NCBI RefSeq assembly: GCF_002939705.1
Contig: NZ_MDCB01000020.1
Coordinates: 3,255 to 41,599 of the forward strand
Length of the DNA stretch: 38,345 bases
DNA from: Xanthomonas albilineans
GTDB lineage: Bacteria > Pseudomonadota > Gammaproteobacteria > Xanthomonadales > Xanthomonadaceae
Reading direction: 5' to 3'
In this document: positions 18,041-28,030 of the stretch, piece by piece
How the letters are laid out: every line of letters starts with the position of its first letter
Numbering within the stretch: the first letter of the stretch is position 1
Made by a program: the position numbers and the translations under genes
Notes under the pieces: generated by a model
What the model was told of the DNA's origin: nothing
Seen by the model: only the letters and a program-made list of their open reading frames with translations
Databases searched by the model: none

Positions 18041-18724
18041 ATGAAACGTACCGCCCGCCCACTGTCCGCGCTCGCCGCCACTCTACTGGCAATAGTCAGC
18101 CTGCCCGCGTTGGCACTAGAACCTTTCACTGCGGACTACCAAGCCAGCTACATGGGCATGCAGGCCAACGGCGTGATGACCCTGAGCAAAGAAAGCGGCA
18201 ATCGCTGGCGCTACAGTTTGGCGATCAAGAATCAGATTGCCGACCTGAGCCAGGTCACCGTATTCGAAGACAAGGGCGGCCAGTTGCGCCCGCTCAGTAA
18301 CGACGACCGCTCGATGTTCCTGATCAAAAAGAAGGCGGTGACTGCCAAGTACGACTGGAGCAGCGGGCAGGCCACCTGGGCCGGCGACCTCAAGCCGGAT
18401 CGCCAGGGCCCAGTGAAGCTGCAACCCGGCGATATGGATGCACTGCTGATCAACCTGGCGATCGCGCGCGACGTCAACGCCGGCAAGACCCCGAGCTACC
18501 GCATGGTCGAAGAGGGTCGCGCAAAACCGATGGCTTACCACGTCGCAGGCAAGGAAGCGATCACTATCAACGGCAAAACCGAGCAGGCGACCAAAGTCAG
18601 CCGCAGCGACGGTTCCAAGGAAATCGTGGCCTGGATCGTGCCGGACATGCCGGTACCGGCACGCATTCTGCAACGCGAAAACGGCCAGGACGCGCTGGAT
18701 CTGACGATCAAGTCGCTGCACTGA
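18041..18724 (+). CDS. DUF3108 exported protein, copy 2
   Basis: A 227-residue protein. The signal peptide ends ALA at about residue 25, followed directly by the DUF3108 domain (PFTADYQASYMGMQANG ... YDWSSGQATWAGDL ... ALLINLAIARDVNAGK ... VPDMPVPARILQRENGQD). AAGGAG is 8 nt before the ATG. It is colinear without gaps with copy 3, at about half identical residues, and less similar to copy 1. A hairpin follows at 18758. Confidence 0.88.
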   Translation: MKRTARPLSALAATLLAIVSLPALALEPFTADYQASYMGMQANGVMTLSKESGNRWRYSLAIKNQIADLSQVTVFEDKGGQLRPLSNDDRSMFLIKKKAVTAKYDWSSGQATWAGDLKPDRQGPVKLQPGDMDALLINLAIARDVNAGKTPSYRMVEEGRAKPMAYHVAGKEAITINGKTEQATKVSRSDGSKEIVAWIVPDMPVPARILQRENGQDALDLTIKSLH

Positions 18725-18757
18725 GCAGCGACATAGCACGACATAGCACGAATTAAA

Positions 18758-18777
18758 GCGGGCACGCTCGCGCCCGC
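18758..18777. terminator. GC hairpin after DUF3108 copy 2
   Basis: GCGGGC - ACGCTCGC - GCCCGC lies 34 bp past the stop. The T-run is poor on the plus strand (CTTGC), while on the minus strand TTTAATT follows. A second perfect 9-bp stem (CCACCGACC/GGTCGGTGG, 18788-18811) sits just beyond. A direct repeat of GACATAGCAC is found at 18730-18749. Confidence 0.5.
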
Positions 18778-18796
18778 CTTGCATCGGCCACCGACC

Positions 18797-19010
18797 CGCA
18801 CAGGTCGGTGGTCGTCAACGGCACAACACTGCATCGCCCCGCGCTGCCACGCATGATCGCTGCATGCTCTTCGATCTGAATCTCCGCACGCAGGCTCGGC
18901 GGTTCATCGAGGCACATGGGACGCGTATCGAAGAGCGTTTCATTTTCTTAATTACACCGACCGCATCGGCAACGCCATTGAGCGTCATGCACTGCGTCTA
19001 TCTTCAGTCG
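18797..19010 (-). pseudogene. Decayed fragment of murA
   Basis: These 214 bp align along their length, at roughly 70% by eye, with murA positions 20817-21022 in the same orientation, including the shared 12-mer TTCGATCTGAAT. Read on the minus strand, the fragment still spells NETLFDTRPM and EIQIEEH where real MurA has [10 protein letters not shown] and DIQIEGH. The frame is shifted and carries a TAA just upstream of this segment. It cannot encode an enzyme and is a duplication fossil. Confidence 0.8.
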
Positions 19011-19263
19011 TCAATACATGCTGAAAAGCATGCAGATGAGGCGCCACGCGTAATTACTGAAAGAACGTCGCATCTCCATCAGACAATAAAAATGCGCGCT
19101 ATCACTGTTCGCAATAATGGACGAAATATTAACCACAACTTAAGTTGACACCAGCTTGGCTCGGTAGCATGTTGACGCTGCCGTCACAAATGGCACCTCA
19201 TTAGCCAAACATTAATGATTTAATATCTCAAACGCGATGTGCCGTGTGTCTCACGGAATGGTT
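19011..19263. other. AT-rich gene-free segment with a possible promoter for DUF3108 copy 3
   Basis: This segment is visibly AT-richer than its surroundings (for example ATTAATGATTTAATAT near 19211). It holds a small palindrome CATGCT-GAAA-AGCATG (19017-19032) and a perfect -35 hexamer TTGACA (19145-19150), with only a poor -10 (CATGTT) 17 bp on. The join between the two duplicated pieces must lie in here. I see no gene. Confidence 0.45.
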
Positions 19264-19389
19264 GGCGGCGGAAACAAACCACCTGCAGATCGCCGATGGC
19301 GTATCGACATACATGGGCCAACTGCAAATGATGAAGATGGTCGAGCACCGTATCGATCTGCCTTAACCAATTCACAGAGAAATCTAAAC
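19264..19389 (+). pseudogene. Decayed 3' tail of DUF3108 copy 1
   Basis: These 126 bp directly before copy 3 align with 17916-18040, the end of copy 1 plus the intergenic ribosome binding site. Shared stretches include GATCGCC, GGCGT, CTGCAA and CGTATCGATCTGC. The original frame is interrupted by substitutions and small indels. The AAGGAG of copy 2 has become CAGAGAA here, so translation of copy 3 may be weaker. Confidence 0.7.
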
Positions 19390-20073
19390 ATGACACGCAT
19401 CTCACGTTCCCTCTCCGTCATCGCCGCAACGGTATTGAGCATGGCAAGCTTGTCGGCTATGGCAATCCAACCCTTCCAAGCTAAATATCAAGCCAATTAC
19501 ATGGGTACGCAAGCCACTGCCACAATGACCCTGAGCAAAGATGGCGCTAATCAATGGGTCTATAACTTAGATGTCAAAAGTTTGCTCGCCGAACTCAAAC
19601 AGACCACTGTATTCGACACAACAACTGGCTCTTTGCGCCCGCTCACCAGCGACAATGTGTTGAAGACCTTGCTCAAGAAGACCGAAGTGCTTGGCGACTA
19701 CGACTGGACCAACTTGCAAGCAACCTGGTCTGGCGACGTCAGCTCCGATCAAAGCGGCCCAGTGGCGCTGACGACTGGCGACCTGAACCCACTGCTAGTG
19801 AATTTGGCGATCGTCAGCGACGTCAACGCCGGCAATCCTCTGAGCTACCACATCGTGGACCTGGGTCAAGCCTCACAGGAGACCTATCAGGTGGTCGACA
19901 CTGAAAATGTCAGCTTCAACGGCAAAACCGAGCAGGCGACCAAAATCAGCTACACAAACGGCACGAAGCAGACCCTGGCGTGGATCGTGCCGGACGCACC
20001 GGCTCCGGTACGCATCCAGCAAACCGACAACGGCAAACAAACGGTGCTTCTGGTCATGAAGTCACTGAACTGA
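19390..20073 (+). CDS. DUF3108 exported protein, copy 3
   Basis: A 227-residue protein with a signal peptide (1-26, ending AMA) and a full DUF3108 domain colinear with copy 2 (PFQAKYQANYMGTQATA ... YDWTNLQATWSGDV ... LLVNLAIVSDVNAGN ... VPDAPAPVRIQQTDNGKQ). It is more Asn/Thr/Gln-rich, and its DNA is less GC-rich than copies 1 and 2. The frame is intact and the key positions are kept, so it appears to be under selection. A strong terminator follows. Confidence 0.85.
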   Translation: MTRISRSLSVIAATVLSMASLSAMAIQPFQAKYQANYMGTQATATMTLSKDGANQWVYNLDVKSLLAELKQTTVFDTTTGSLRPLTSDNVLKTLLKKTEVLGDYDWTNLQATWSGDVSSDQSGPVALTTGDLNPLLVNLAIVSDVNAGNPLSYHIVDLGQASQETYQVVDTENVSFNGKTEQATKISYTNGTKQTLAWIVPDAPAPVRIQQTDNGKQTVLLVMKSLN

Positions 20074-20088
20074 ACAACAGGCGTCACG

Positions 20089-20118
20089 AACAAGGCGGAC
20101 CGCATGATCCGCCTTGTT
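20089..20118 (+). terminator. Rho-independent terminator after DUF3108 copy 3
   Basis: A perfect 11-bp stem AACAAGGCGGA / TCCGCCTTGTT with an 8-nt loop, 15 bp after the stop. The 3' arm provides TTGTT and is followed by CCTTA. It is symmetrical enough to act on both strands. Confidence 0.7.
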
Positions 20119-20123
20119 CCTTA

Positions 20124-20263
20124 GAGTGGCTAACAAAACGTCACGAGTCGCTGTCAGGTGTGTGTGGACAGCGCGCAGGAACCGCACTGTAAAGGGGCAC
20201 ATGAGGATTCCGAGCATTGCACGCGACCGTCCGACGGCGACGCAATCGTTTTGTTAGCGACTC
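20124..20263. mobile_element. MITE-like element with 17-bp terminal inverted repeats
   Basis: GAGTGGCTAACAAAACG at 20124-20140 is matched by CGTTTTGTTAGCGACTC at 20247-20263, an inverted repeat with one mismatch in 17. The element is 140 bp and has no coding capacity. The trinucleotides outside the ends are TTA and CTA, so a clean target duplication is not visible. GAGTCGCT recurs inside the left end (20145-20152). It sits directly after the DUF3108 terminator. Confidence 0.6.
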
Positions 20264-20348
20264 CTACTCGCCGCAGCGACAAGACCACACCAAATCCACT
20301 AGCGCCACCACCATGCGCAGGCATACGCCAACGCGATGATGGCATCGC

Positions 20349-22238
<1,890 letters not shown>

Positions 22239-22290
22239 CGGGCTTTCCTCCTAAAATGGGCGTTCATTCTACCCTCCGACCGGCACCCGC

Positions 22291-23292
22291 ATGGATGTAT
22301 CGACCCTGTCTCATCCTGTGCATAGCGACGCTGCCCTGATCGCCAGCGGCCGCCGCGTGGTCGAGATCGAACAAGCCGCACTGGCGGCGGTCGGCGGCCG
22401 CATCGGCGCAGCCTTCGCGGCCGCGTGCCGGCTGATCCTGGCCTCGCGTGGGCGCGTGGTCGCCACCGGCATGGGCAAGTCCGGACACGTGGCGCGCAAG
22501 ATCGCCGCCACCCTTGCTTCGACCGGAACCCCCGCGTTCTTCGTTCACCCTGGGGAAGCCGGGCATGGCGACCTGGGCATGATCACCGACGCCGATGTCG
22601 TCCTGGCCTTGTCCTATTCAGGCGAATCGGACGAGATCCTGATGCTGTTACCTGTGCTCAAGCGCCAGGGCAATGCGGTGATCGCGATGACCGGCCGCGC
22701 CCAGTCCACGCTGGCCCGCGAAGCGGATCTGCATCTGGATATCAGCGTGCCGGCCGAGGCCTGCCCGCTCGACCTGGCCCCGACCTCCAGCACCACGGCC
22801 TCGCTGGCCTTGGGCGATGCGTTGGCGGTGGCGCTGCTGGATGCGCGCGGTTTCACCGCCGACGACTTCGCCCGCTCGCACCCGGCCGGCAGCCTCGGCA
22901 GGCGCTTGTTGCTGCACATCACCGACGTGATGCACAGCGGCGACGAACTGCCGAAAGTGCGCGAAGACGCTAGCCTCAGCGAAGCGCTGGTGGAGATGAG
23001 CCGCAAGCGTCTGGGCATGACCGCCGTAGTGGATGCCGACGACCGCCTACTGGGGCTATTCACCGATGGCGACCTGCGCCGCACGCTAGACAGCGCGCTG
23101 AACGTGCGCCAGACCCGCATCGCCGAGGTGATGACCCGGCAGCCGCGCACCATCGGCGCCGACCAGCTCGCCGCCGAGGCCGCCCGACTGATGGAAACGC
23201 ACCAGATCAACGGCCTGATCGTGGTCGATGCGGCCGGCCGGGCGGTCGGCGCGCTCAACATTCACGACCTGTTGCGCGCCCGAGTGGTTTAA
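22291..23292 (+). CDS. kdsD: Arabinose-5-phosphate isomerase KdsD (KpsF/GutQ family)
   Basis: A 333-residue protein. It has an N-terminal SIS domain (about 30-190, with TGMGKSGHVARKIAATLASTGTPAFFVHPGEAGHGDLGM and LSYSGESDEI), then two CBS domains (ITDVMHSGDELP..., about 210-262; IAEVMTRQPRTIG..., about 275-330). It converts ribulose-5-P to arabinose-5-P, the first step of Kdo synthesis. It is first in the rightward kds-lpt block, which rules in KdsD over GutQ. Confidence 0.94.
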   Translation: MDVSTLSHPVHSDAALIASGRRVVEIEQAALAAVGGRIGAAFAAACRLILASRGRVVATGMGKSGHVARKIAATLASTGTPAFFVHPGEAGHGDLGMITDADVVLALSYSGESDEILMLLPVLKRQGNAVIAMTGRAQSTLAREADLHLDISVPAEACPLDLAPTSSTTASLALGDALAVALLDARGFTADDFARSHPAGSLGRRLLLHITDVMHSGDELPKVREDASLSEALVEMSRKRLGMTAVVDADDRLLGLFTDGDLRRTLDSALNVRQTRIAEVMTRQPRTIGADQLAAEAARLMETHQINGLIVVDAAGRAVGALNIHDLLRARVV

Positions 23293-23382
23293 CACACTGA
23301 ATACGGTTACCTCCTGCCGGCGCCCGGCGCCTTGAGTTCTGGCCACTGGAAACCCGGCCTCCCTGCCCCGATATCGCCCACC

Positions 23383-23931
23383 ATGTCCTATTCCCCGCTG
23401 GCCGACCTTCCCGCCGAGCTGATCGACCGCGCCACACGCATTCGTCTGGCCTGCTTCGATGTGGATGGCACACTGACCGACGGTCGCCTGTACTACGACC
23501 GCGACGGCAACGAAAGCAAAGCCTTCCATGTGCAGGACGGCCAGGGTCTGGTGCAGTTGCGCAAGCACGGGATCGAGGTCGCGCTGATCACCGCCCGCCA
23601 CAGCTTGGCCGCGGAGAAGCGCGGCCAGGAACTTGGCCTGCTGGTACAGATCGGAGTCCAGGACAAGCGTGCCAGTGTGCAGGCCCTGTGCGACGAGCGC
23701 GGGCTGCGCCTGGAGCAGGTCTGCTTCATGGGTGATGACTTGCCCGACGTGACCGCGCTGCGCGCGGTCGGCCTGGCGGTGGCCCCGGCCAATGCGCACC
23801 CGTGGACCGCCGAACACGCGCACTGGATCACCCAAGCCCGCGGCGGCGAAGGCGCCGCACGCGAACTGTGCGACGTGCTACTGGCCGCACAAGGCCACCT
23901 ACCCTTCCTGCTGCAGGAGCATGGCGCATGA
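23383..23931 (+). CDS. kdsC: 3-deoxy-D-manno-octulosonate 8-phosphate phosphatase KdsC
   Basis: A 182-residue HAD-family phosphatase without a cap domain. DVDGTLTDG carries the nucleophile D26 and the acid D28, LITAR is motif II, and GDDLPD is motif IV. It hydrolyses Kdo-8-P to Kdo. The ATG at 23383 is preferred to a TTG at 23332, giving the family length. The stop overlaps the lptC start by 4 bp (ATGA). Confidence 0.94.
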   Translation: MSYSPLADLPAELIDRATRIRLACFDVDGTLTDGRLYYDRDGNESKAFHVQDGQGLVQLRKHGIEVALITARHSLAAEKRGQELGLLVQIGVQDKRASVQALCDERGLRLEQVCFMGDDLPDVTALRAVGLAVAPANAHPWTAEHAHWITQARGGEGAARELCDVLLAAQGHLPFLLQEHGA

Positions 23932-24494
23932 ACTGGCGCAACACCCTCGGCAGCATCCTCCTGGTCGCTGCGGTCATCAGTGGCTGGTCGGCCTGGAACC
24001 AGCGCAGCAAGCCAGCGCGAGCCACGACTGCCGAAGCGCGCTCGGACTACGTCGCGCGCGATTTAGAGGTCGTCAGCCTAAACAAACAAGGCAAGGAAGC
24101 GATGACCCTGCGCGCACCGGAGATGGAACGCAGCCGAGCCGACCAAACCCTGTCGATCGTCACCCCGCTGTTCCTACTCCCCGACGCCAATGACCAGCAT
24201 TGGGAAATGCGCAGCAAGACCGGCTGGGTCAGCGCCGACGGAAAGGAATTGCGCCTGCGCGGCGACGTCGCCGGCGACAGCCCCAAGGTCCCCAGCATTC
24301 CGCCCACCACCTTCCGCACCCAGAGTCTGGACGTCTTCCCGCAAACCAACAGCGCTCGCACCACTGCACCCGTCACCATGACCCGGCCCGGTATGATGCA
24401 AACCGGCGTTGGCCTGGAAGTCGACTTGAAATCCCAGCAGTACAAGCTCCTTTCACAGGTCAAGACCCGTTATGAACCGAATGCTGCCCGCTAA
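23928..24494 (+). CDS. lptC: LPS export protein LptC
   Basis: A 188-residue protein with one N-terminal transmembrane helix (residues 6-23) and a periplasmic beta-jellyroll (DYVARDLEVVSLNKQGKEAMTLRAPEMERSRAD ... WEMRSKTGWVSADGKELRLRGDV). LptC joins the LptBFG transporter to LptA in the periplasmic bridge. The start overlaps kdsC (ATGA), and its 3' end overlaps lptA by 23 bp. Confidence 0.9.
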   Translation: MNWRNTLGSILLVAAVISGWSAWNQRSKPARATTAEARSDYVARDLEVVSLNKQGKEAMTLRAPEMERSRADQTLSIVTPLFLLPDANDQHWEMRSKTGWVSADGKELRLRGDVAGDSPKVPSIPPTTFRTQSLDVFPQTNSARTTAPVTMTRPGMMQTGVGLEVDLKSQQYKLLSQVKTRYEPNAAR

Positions 24495-25035
24495 GCTTGC
24501 ATTGCTCGCTCTGCTGTTTCCCGCCATGGCGCTGGCCAAGTCGACCGACCGCAATCAGCTAGTAGACGTCAACTCCGACGCCAACAACTGCAATCTGACC
24601 GACGACAACGGCAAGTGCCGCTTTTCCGGCCATGTGGTCATTGTCCAGGGCACGCTGGAAGCGCACGCCGACACCGCCGACATCTTCCGCAAGAACGGCC
24701 AAATCGATCGCGTGCTGCTCAACGGCAAGCAGGCGACGTTCAAGCAGGAGATGGACGATGGCTCCATCGTCGATGGTATGGCCGACACCATCGACTACAG
24801 CGTCCCCAACGACATCGTGATCCTGACCGGCAACTACAAAATGAACTCGGCGAAAGGCACCAACGCCGGCCAGCGTATGGTCTACAACACCAAGACCGGC
24901 GACATGCAAGGCGGCGGCGACGGCACCCGCGTGCATACGGTGATCCAGCCGAAGAACGCCGCTGCGGCCAGCCAGCCGGCAAACGGCGCCAAACCCGCTG
25001 CCGCGACCAAACCCGCCAAGCAAGGAGGACAGTGA
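24472..25035 (+). CDS. lptA: LPS transport periplasmic protein LptA
   Basis: A 187-residue protein with a signal peptide (1-22, ending ALA) and an OstA/LptA jellyroll ([24 protein letters not shown] ... [25 protein letters not shown]). It ends in an Ala/Pro/Lys-rich tail. It bridges inner-membrane LptC and outer-membrane LptD. It has one overlap on each side (23 bp with lptC, 1 bp with lptB), so expression is tightly coupled. Confidence 0.93.
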   Translation: MNRMLPAKLALLALLFPAMALAKSTDRNQLVDVNSDANNCNLTDDNGKCRFSGHVVIVQGTLEAHADTADIFRKNGQIDRVLLNGKQATFKQEMDDGSIVDGMADTIDYSVPNDIVILTGNYKMNSAKGTNAGQRMVYNTKTGDMQGGGDGTRVHTVIQPKNAAAASQPANGAKPAAATKPAKQGGQ

Positions 25036-25754
25036 TGCTACTCGCCGAGGGCCTGCGCAAGCGTTACAAGCAGCGTGAAGTGGTACGCGATTTCGGCCTG
25101 ACCCTGGACGCAGGCGAAGTGGTCGGCCTGCTCGGCCCCAACGGTGCCGGCAAAACCACCTGTTTCTACATGATCGTCGGCCTGGTCGAAGCCGATGCCG
25201 GGCGTATCGTGCTCGACGGCAACGACATCACGGCGCTACCGATGTACAAACGTGCCAAGCTCGGCGTCGGCTACTTGCCGCAGGAACCATCGGTGTTCCG
25301 CAAACTCAGCGTCGCCGACAACATCCGGCTGGTGCTGGAACTACGCGAAGATCTCGACGAAGCCGGACAGGAACGCGAACTGCTCTCGCTGCTGGACGAA
25401 CTGCAGATCGGCCACGTCGCCGAGCAGCTCGGTGCCAGCCTGTCCGGTGGCGAACGCCGCCGCTGCGAGATCGCCCGCGCGCTGGCGGCCAAGCCGCGAC
25501 TGATGCTGCTCGACGAACCCTTTGCAGGCGTCGATCCGATCTCGGTCGGCGAGATTCAGCGCATCGTGACTCACCTCAAACAACGCGGCATCGGCGTGCT
25601 GATTACCGATCACAACGTGCGCGAAACCCTGGGAATTTGCGACCGGGCTTATATTCTCAACGAAGGCGGCGTGCTGGCGCAGGGGGCCCCGGAGGCACTG
25701 CTGGCCAACAGCGACGTGCGCCGCGTGTACCTCGGAGAAACCTTCAGGCTCTGA
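25035..25754 (+). CDS. lptB: LPS export ABC transporter ATP-binding protein LptB
   Basis: A 239-residue ABC ATPase. Walker A is GPNGAGKT (34-41), the Q-loop is LPQEPSVF, the signature is LSGGERRR, Walker B is [13 protein letters not shown] and the switch is TDHNV. GGAGG sits 8 nt upstream, and the ATG shares one base with the lptA stop (TGATG). The same frame is open through lptA, but that part is a shadow. It powers LPS extraction with LptF and LptG, which are not in the window. Confidence 0.96.
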   Translation: MLLAEGLRKRYKQREVVRDFGLTLDAGEVVGLLGPNGAGKTTCFYMIVGLVEADAGRIVLDGNDITALPMYKRAKLGVGYLPQEPSVFRKLSVADNIRLVLELREDLDEAGQERELLSLLDELQIGHVAEQLGASLSGGERRRCEIARALAAKPRLMLLDEPFAGVDPISVGEIQRIVTHLKQRGIGVLITDHNVRETLGICDRAYILNEGGVLAQGAPEALLANSDVRRVYLGETFRL

Positions 25755-25794
25755 GCGCGCCTCCTTTTACGCTCTTTCCGCGCTGAGCACACGC

Positions 25795-27249
25795 ATGAAA
25801 GCACGGCTGCAGACATCACTTGGACAGCATCTGGTCATGACGCCGCAATTGCGTCAGGCAATCAAGCTGTTGCAGATGTCCAGCGCCGAGCTGGAGGTGG
25901 AACTCGCCGCGGCAGTGGAAAGCAACCCGTTGTTGGAATGGTCCGAGGACGCCGCCCTCACGTTCGAGCACACCGATAGTCAGGAGGCGAGCGGCGGCGC
26001 TGCCGATGGCGACACCCTCACTCCTGTCGCCGACGACCATGCCGAAGCGTCGCCGGCCGACAGCGGCGAGGACTGGACAACAACCGACCCGGCCTGGAGT
26101 GGCGGCAGCGGCGGTGCGTTCGACGACGACACGAGCAGCCTCGCCGAACGCGTGGCCGAGCCGGAGACGCTGATCGATCACCTGCTGTGGCAATTGCACC
26201 TGTCGCCCCTGTCCGCACGCGACCGCAGTATCGGGGTCGCGTTGATCGACGCCCTCGATGGCGACGGCTACCTGCGTGAGCCGCTGACTGCGATCGCCGA
26301 AACACTGCGCCCGAACATCGCCGCCGGCGAGGACGAAATCCTCACCGTACTGCACCAAATCCAGCGCTTCGACCCGACCGGCATCGCCGCGCGCAGCCTG
26401 GAGGAATGCCTGACCCTGCAACTGGGCATGCTACCCGAGTCCACTCCGGGACTGGAACTGGCGCACACGATCGTCAACGGATCGCTGGAAAAACTCCCGC
26501 GCAGCGGCATCGCCGGCCTGGCTCACGCCCTCAAACGCCCGGTGGCGGACGTGGACACCGCGGTCGCGCTGCTGCGCTCGCTGGACCCGCGCCCAGGCAA
26601 ACAGATCGGCGAACTCGGTAGCGACACCTATGTCGTGCCGGACTGTGTCGTCTGGCGCCAACGCGGCGTCTGGCACGCGGCCTTGTCCGCACACGCCCAA
26701 CCCAAGGTCACCATCCATCGCGGCTACGAACGGCTGATCCGCCAATGCGGCGAAAGCGACGCCGGCTATCTGCGCGGGCAGTTGCAGGAAGCGCGCTGGC
26801 TGCTCAAGAGCGTGGAAGCCCGTGGCGAGACCCTGCTCAAGGTGACGCGCTGCTTACTGCGACAGCAAGCCGGTTTCCTGGAATTCGGCGAACAGGCCCT
26901 ACGCCCCCTGACCCTGCGCGAGATCGCCGGTGAACTGGGTCTGCACGAAAGCACCATCTCCCGTGCCATTGCCCGCAAATACGTGCGCACACCGCGCGGC
27001 ACCATCCCGCTACGCGCCTTCTTCGCCTCCGGCATCGACACCGACAGTGGTGGCGAGGCATCGAGCACCGCCATTCAGGCAATGATCCGGCGCCTGATCG
27101 AGACGGAGAATCCACGTAAGCCGCTTTCTGACGCCAAGCTGGCCGACCTGCTGAAAAATACCGGCGTACCGGTAGCGCGCCGCACCGTGGCGAAGTATCG
27201 TGAGGCCATGAACATTCCCGCCTCCCACGAACGCGTGCGTATCGGCTAA
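25795..27249 (+). CDS. rpoN: RNA polymerase sigma-54 factor RpoN
   Basis: A 484-residue protein. Region I is Gln-rich (SLGQHLVMTPQLRQAIKLLQMSSAELE), followed by an acidic linker (about 55-120), the core-binding domain, a helix-turn-helix (LTLREIAGELGLHESTISRAIARKYV), and the RpoN box ARRTVAKYREAMNI near the C-terminus. It directs transcription at -24/-12 promoters with AAA+ activators. It follows lptB by 40 bp, the common proteobacterial order. Xanthomonads often carry a second rpoN elsewhere. Confidence 0.95.
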   Translation: MKARLQTSLGQHLVMTPQLRQAIKLLQMSSAELEVELAAAVESNPLLEWSEDAALTFEHTDSQEASGGAADGDTLTPVADDHAEASPADSGEDWTTTDPAWSGGSGGAFDDDTSSLAERVAEPETLIDHLLWQLHLSPLSARDRSIGVALIDALDGDGYLREPLTAIAETLRPNIAAGEDEILTVLHQIQRFDPTGIAARSLEECLTLQLGMLPESTPGLELAHTIVNGSLEKLPRSGIAGLAHALKRPVADVDTAVALLRSLDPRPGKQIGELGSDTYVVPDCVVWRQRGVWHAALSAHAQPKVTIHRGYERLIRQCGESDAGYLRGQLQEARWLLKSVEARGETLLKVTRCLLRQQAGFLEFGEQALRPLTLREIAGELGLHESTISRAIARKYVRTPRGTIPLRAFFASGIDTDSGGEASSTAIQAMIRRLIETENPRKPLSDAKLADLLKNTGVPVARRTVAKYREAMNIPASHERVRIG

Positions 27250-27295
27250 CGGCGGGCAATGGTTCATAGGTGAATCCCGAACCAAGGAGTATCCG

Positions 27296-27613
27296 ATGCG
27301 TATCGAGACCTACGGCCACCAGATTGAAGTCACCCCTGCCCTGCGCGAATACGTGGAGACCAAGCTGCAACGGCTGAAGCGGCACTACGAAGAAACCATC
27401 GAGGTCCGCGCACAATTGGCGCTACGCAAGCCAGACCATCACGTCGAAGCCACGATCAACGTCCCCGGTCGCACCCTGCACGCCGACGCCAGCGCACAGA
27501 CCATGTACGCGGCGATCGACCTGCTCGCCGACAAGCTCGACAGGTTGATCATCAAGCACAAGGAAAAGAAACAGGACCACCATGCGGCCGAGGTGCGCGA
27601 CAATTTAGCGTGA
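27296..27613 (+). CDS. hpf: Ribosome hibernation promoting factor HPF
   Basis: A 105-residue short-form HPF/YfiA (IETYGHQIEVTPALREYVETKLQRLKRHY ... HVEATINVPGRTLHADASAQTMYAAIDLLADKLDRLIIKHKEK). It binds the small subunit and promotes inactive 100S dimers in stationary phase. AAGGAG lies about 7 nt before the ATG. The order rpoN-hpf-ptsN is classical; here the third gene is decayed. Confidence 0.93.
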   Translation: MRIETYGHQIEVTPALREYVETKLQRLKRHYEETIEVRAQLALRKPDHHVEATINVPGRTLHADASAQTMYAAIDLLADKLDRLIIKHKEKKQDHHAAEVRDNLA

Positions 27614-27634
27614 CTCTTCGCAGATTGCGCCGCC

Positions 27635-28030
27635 ATGCCCTTTGACCGATCTGATTGCGACCGACAGCACCCAAACGCTGTCGGTCGCTGGTCACGCCAC
27701 CTTGCTGCACACCGCCGCCCGCCTGGGCGAGGGAACACAGCACGGCGGCACCGCCAGCACCCATGGCTTCGCCTTCCCACACGGCCATGCTCGGCACCTG
27801 GACGCCTCGCGCAGTGGCGGCAACCGATCAATTGCGATGGTCACCATACCCAGGTCGATCCGGCCTTCACCATGACGGCGCAAACGCACGACACCCACCA
27901 ACTGATGCCACCATCGCAGCGGGTCCAACTGTGCGGTGTCGATCATGTCAACAAGACACTTCACCACGCATCCAATACCACCGCACGTTACACGTGGCAG
28001 GGTGACGTAACCCAAGCTAGCGCCGCATGA
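27635..28030 (+). pseudogene. ptsN: Decayed ptsN (PTS enzyme IIA-Ntr)
   Basis: The position between hpf and hprK is that of ptsN. The frame from ATG 27635 reads MP, after which an extra T in CCTTTGACC (27638-27646) shifts it. The next frame gives TDLIATDST, then HTAARL and FAFPHGHA, corresponding to the EIIA start and the active-site IPHG region. The region between (about 25 codons with the usual alpha-helical part) is missing or scrambled. The original frame is then resumed for QVDPAFTMTA ... THQLMPPSQ ... VNKTLHHA, recognisable as the EIIA-Ntr C-terminal half with VDL-FAM and THQHL motifs. The frame as printed (131 codons without stop) would be a false hypothetical protein. Its end overlaps the hprK start by 4 bp, as an intact ptsN would. 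Confidence 0.85.
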
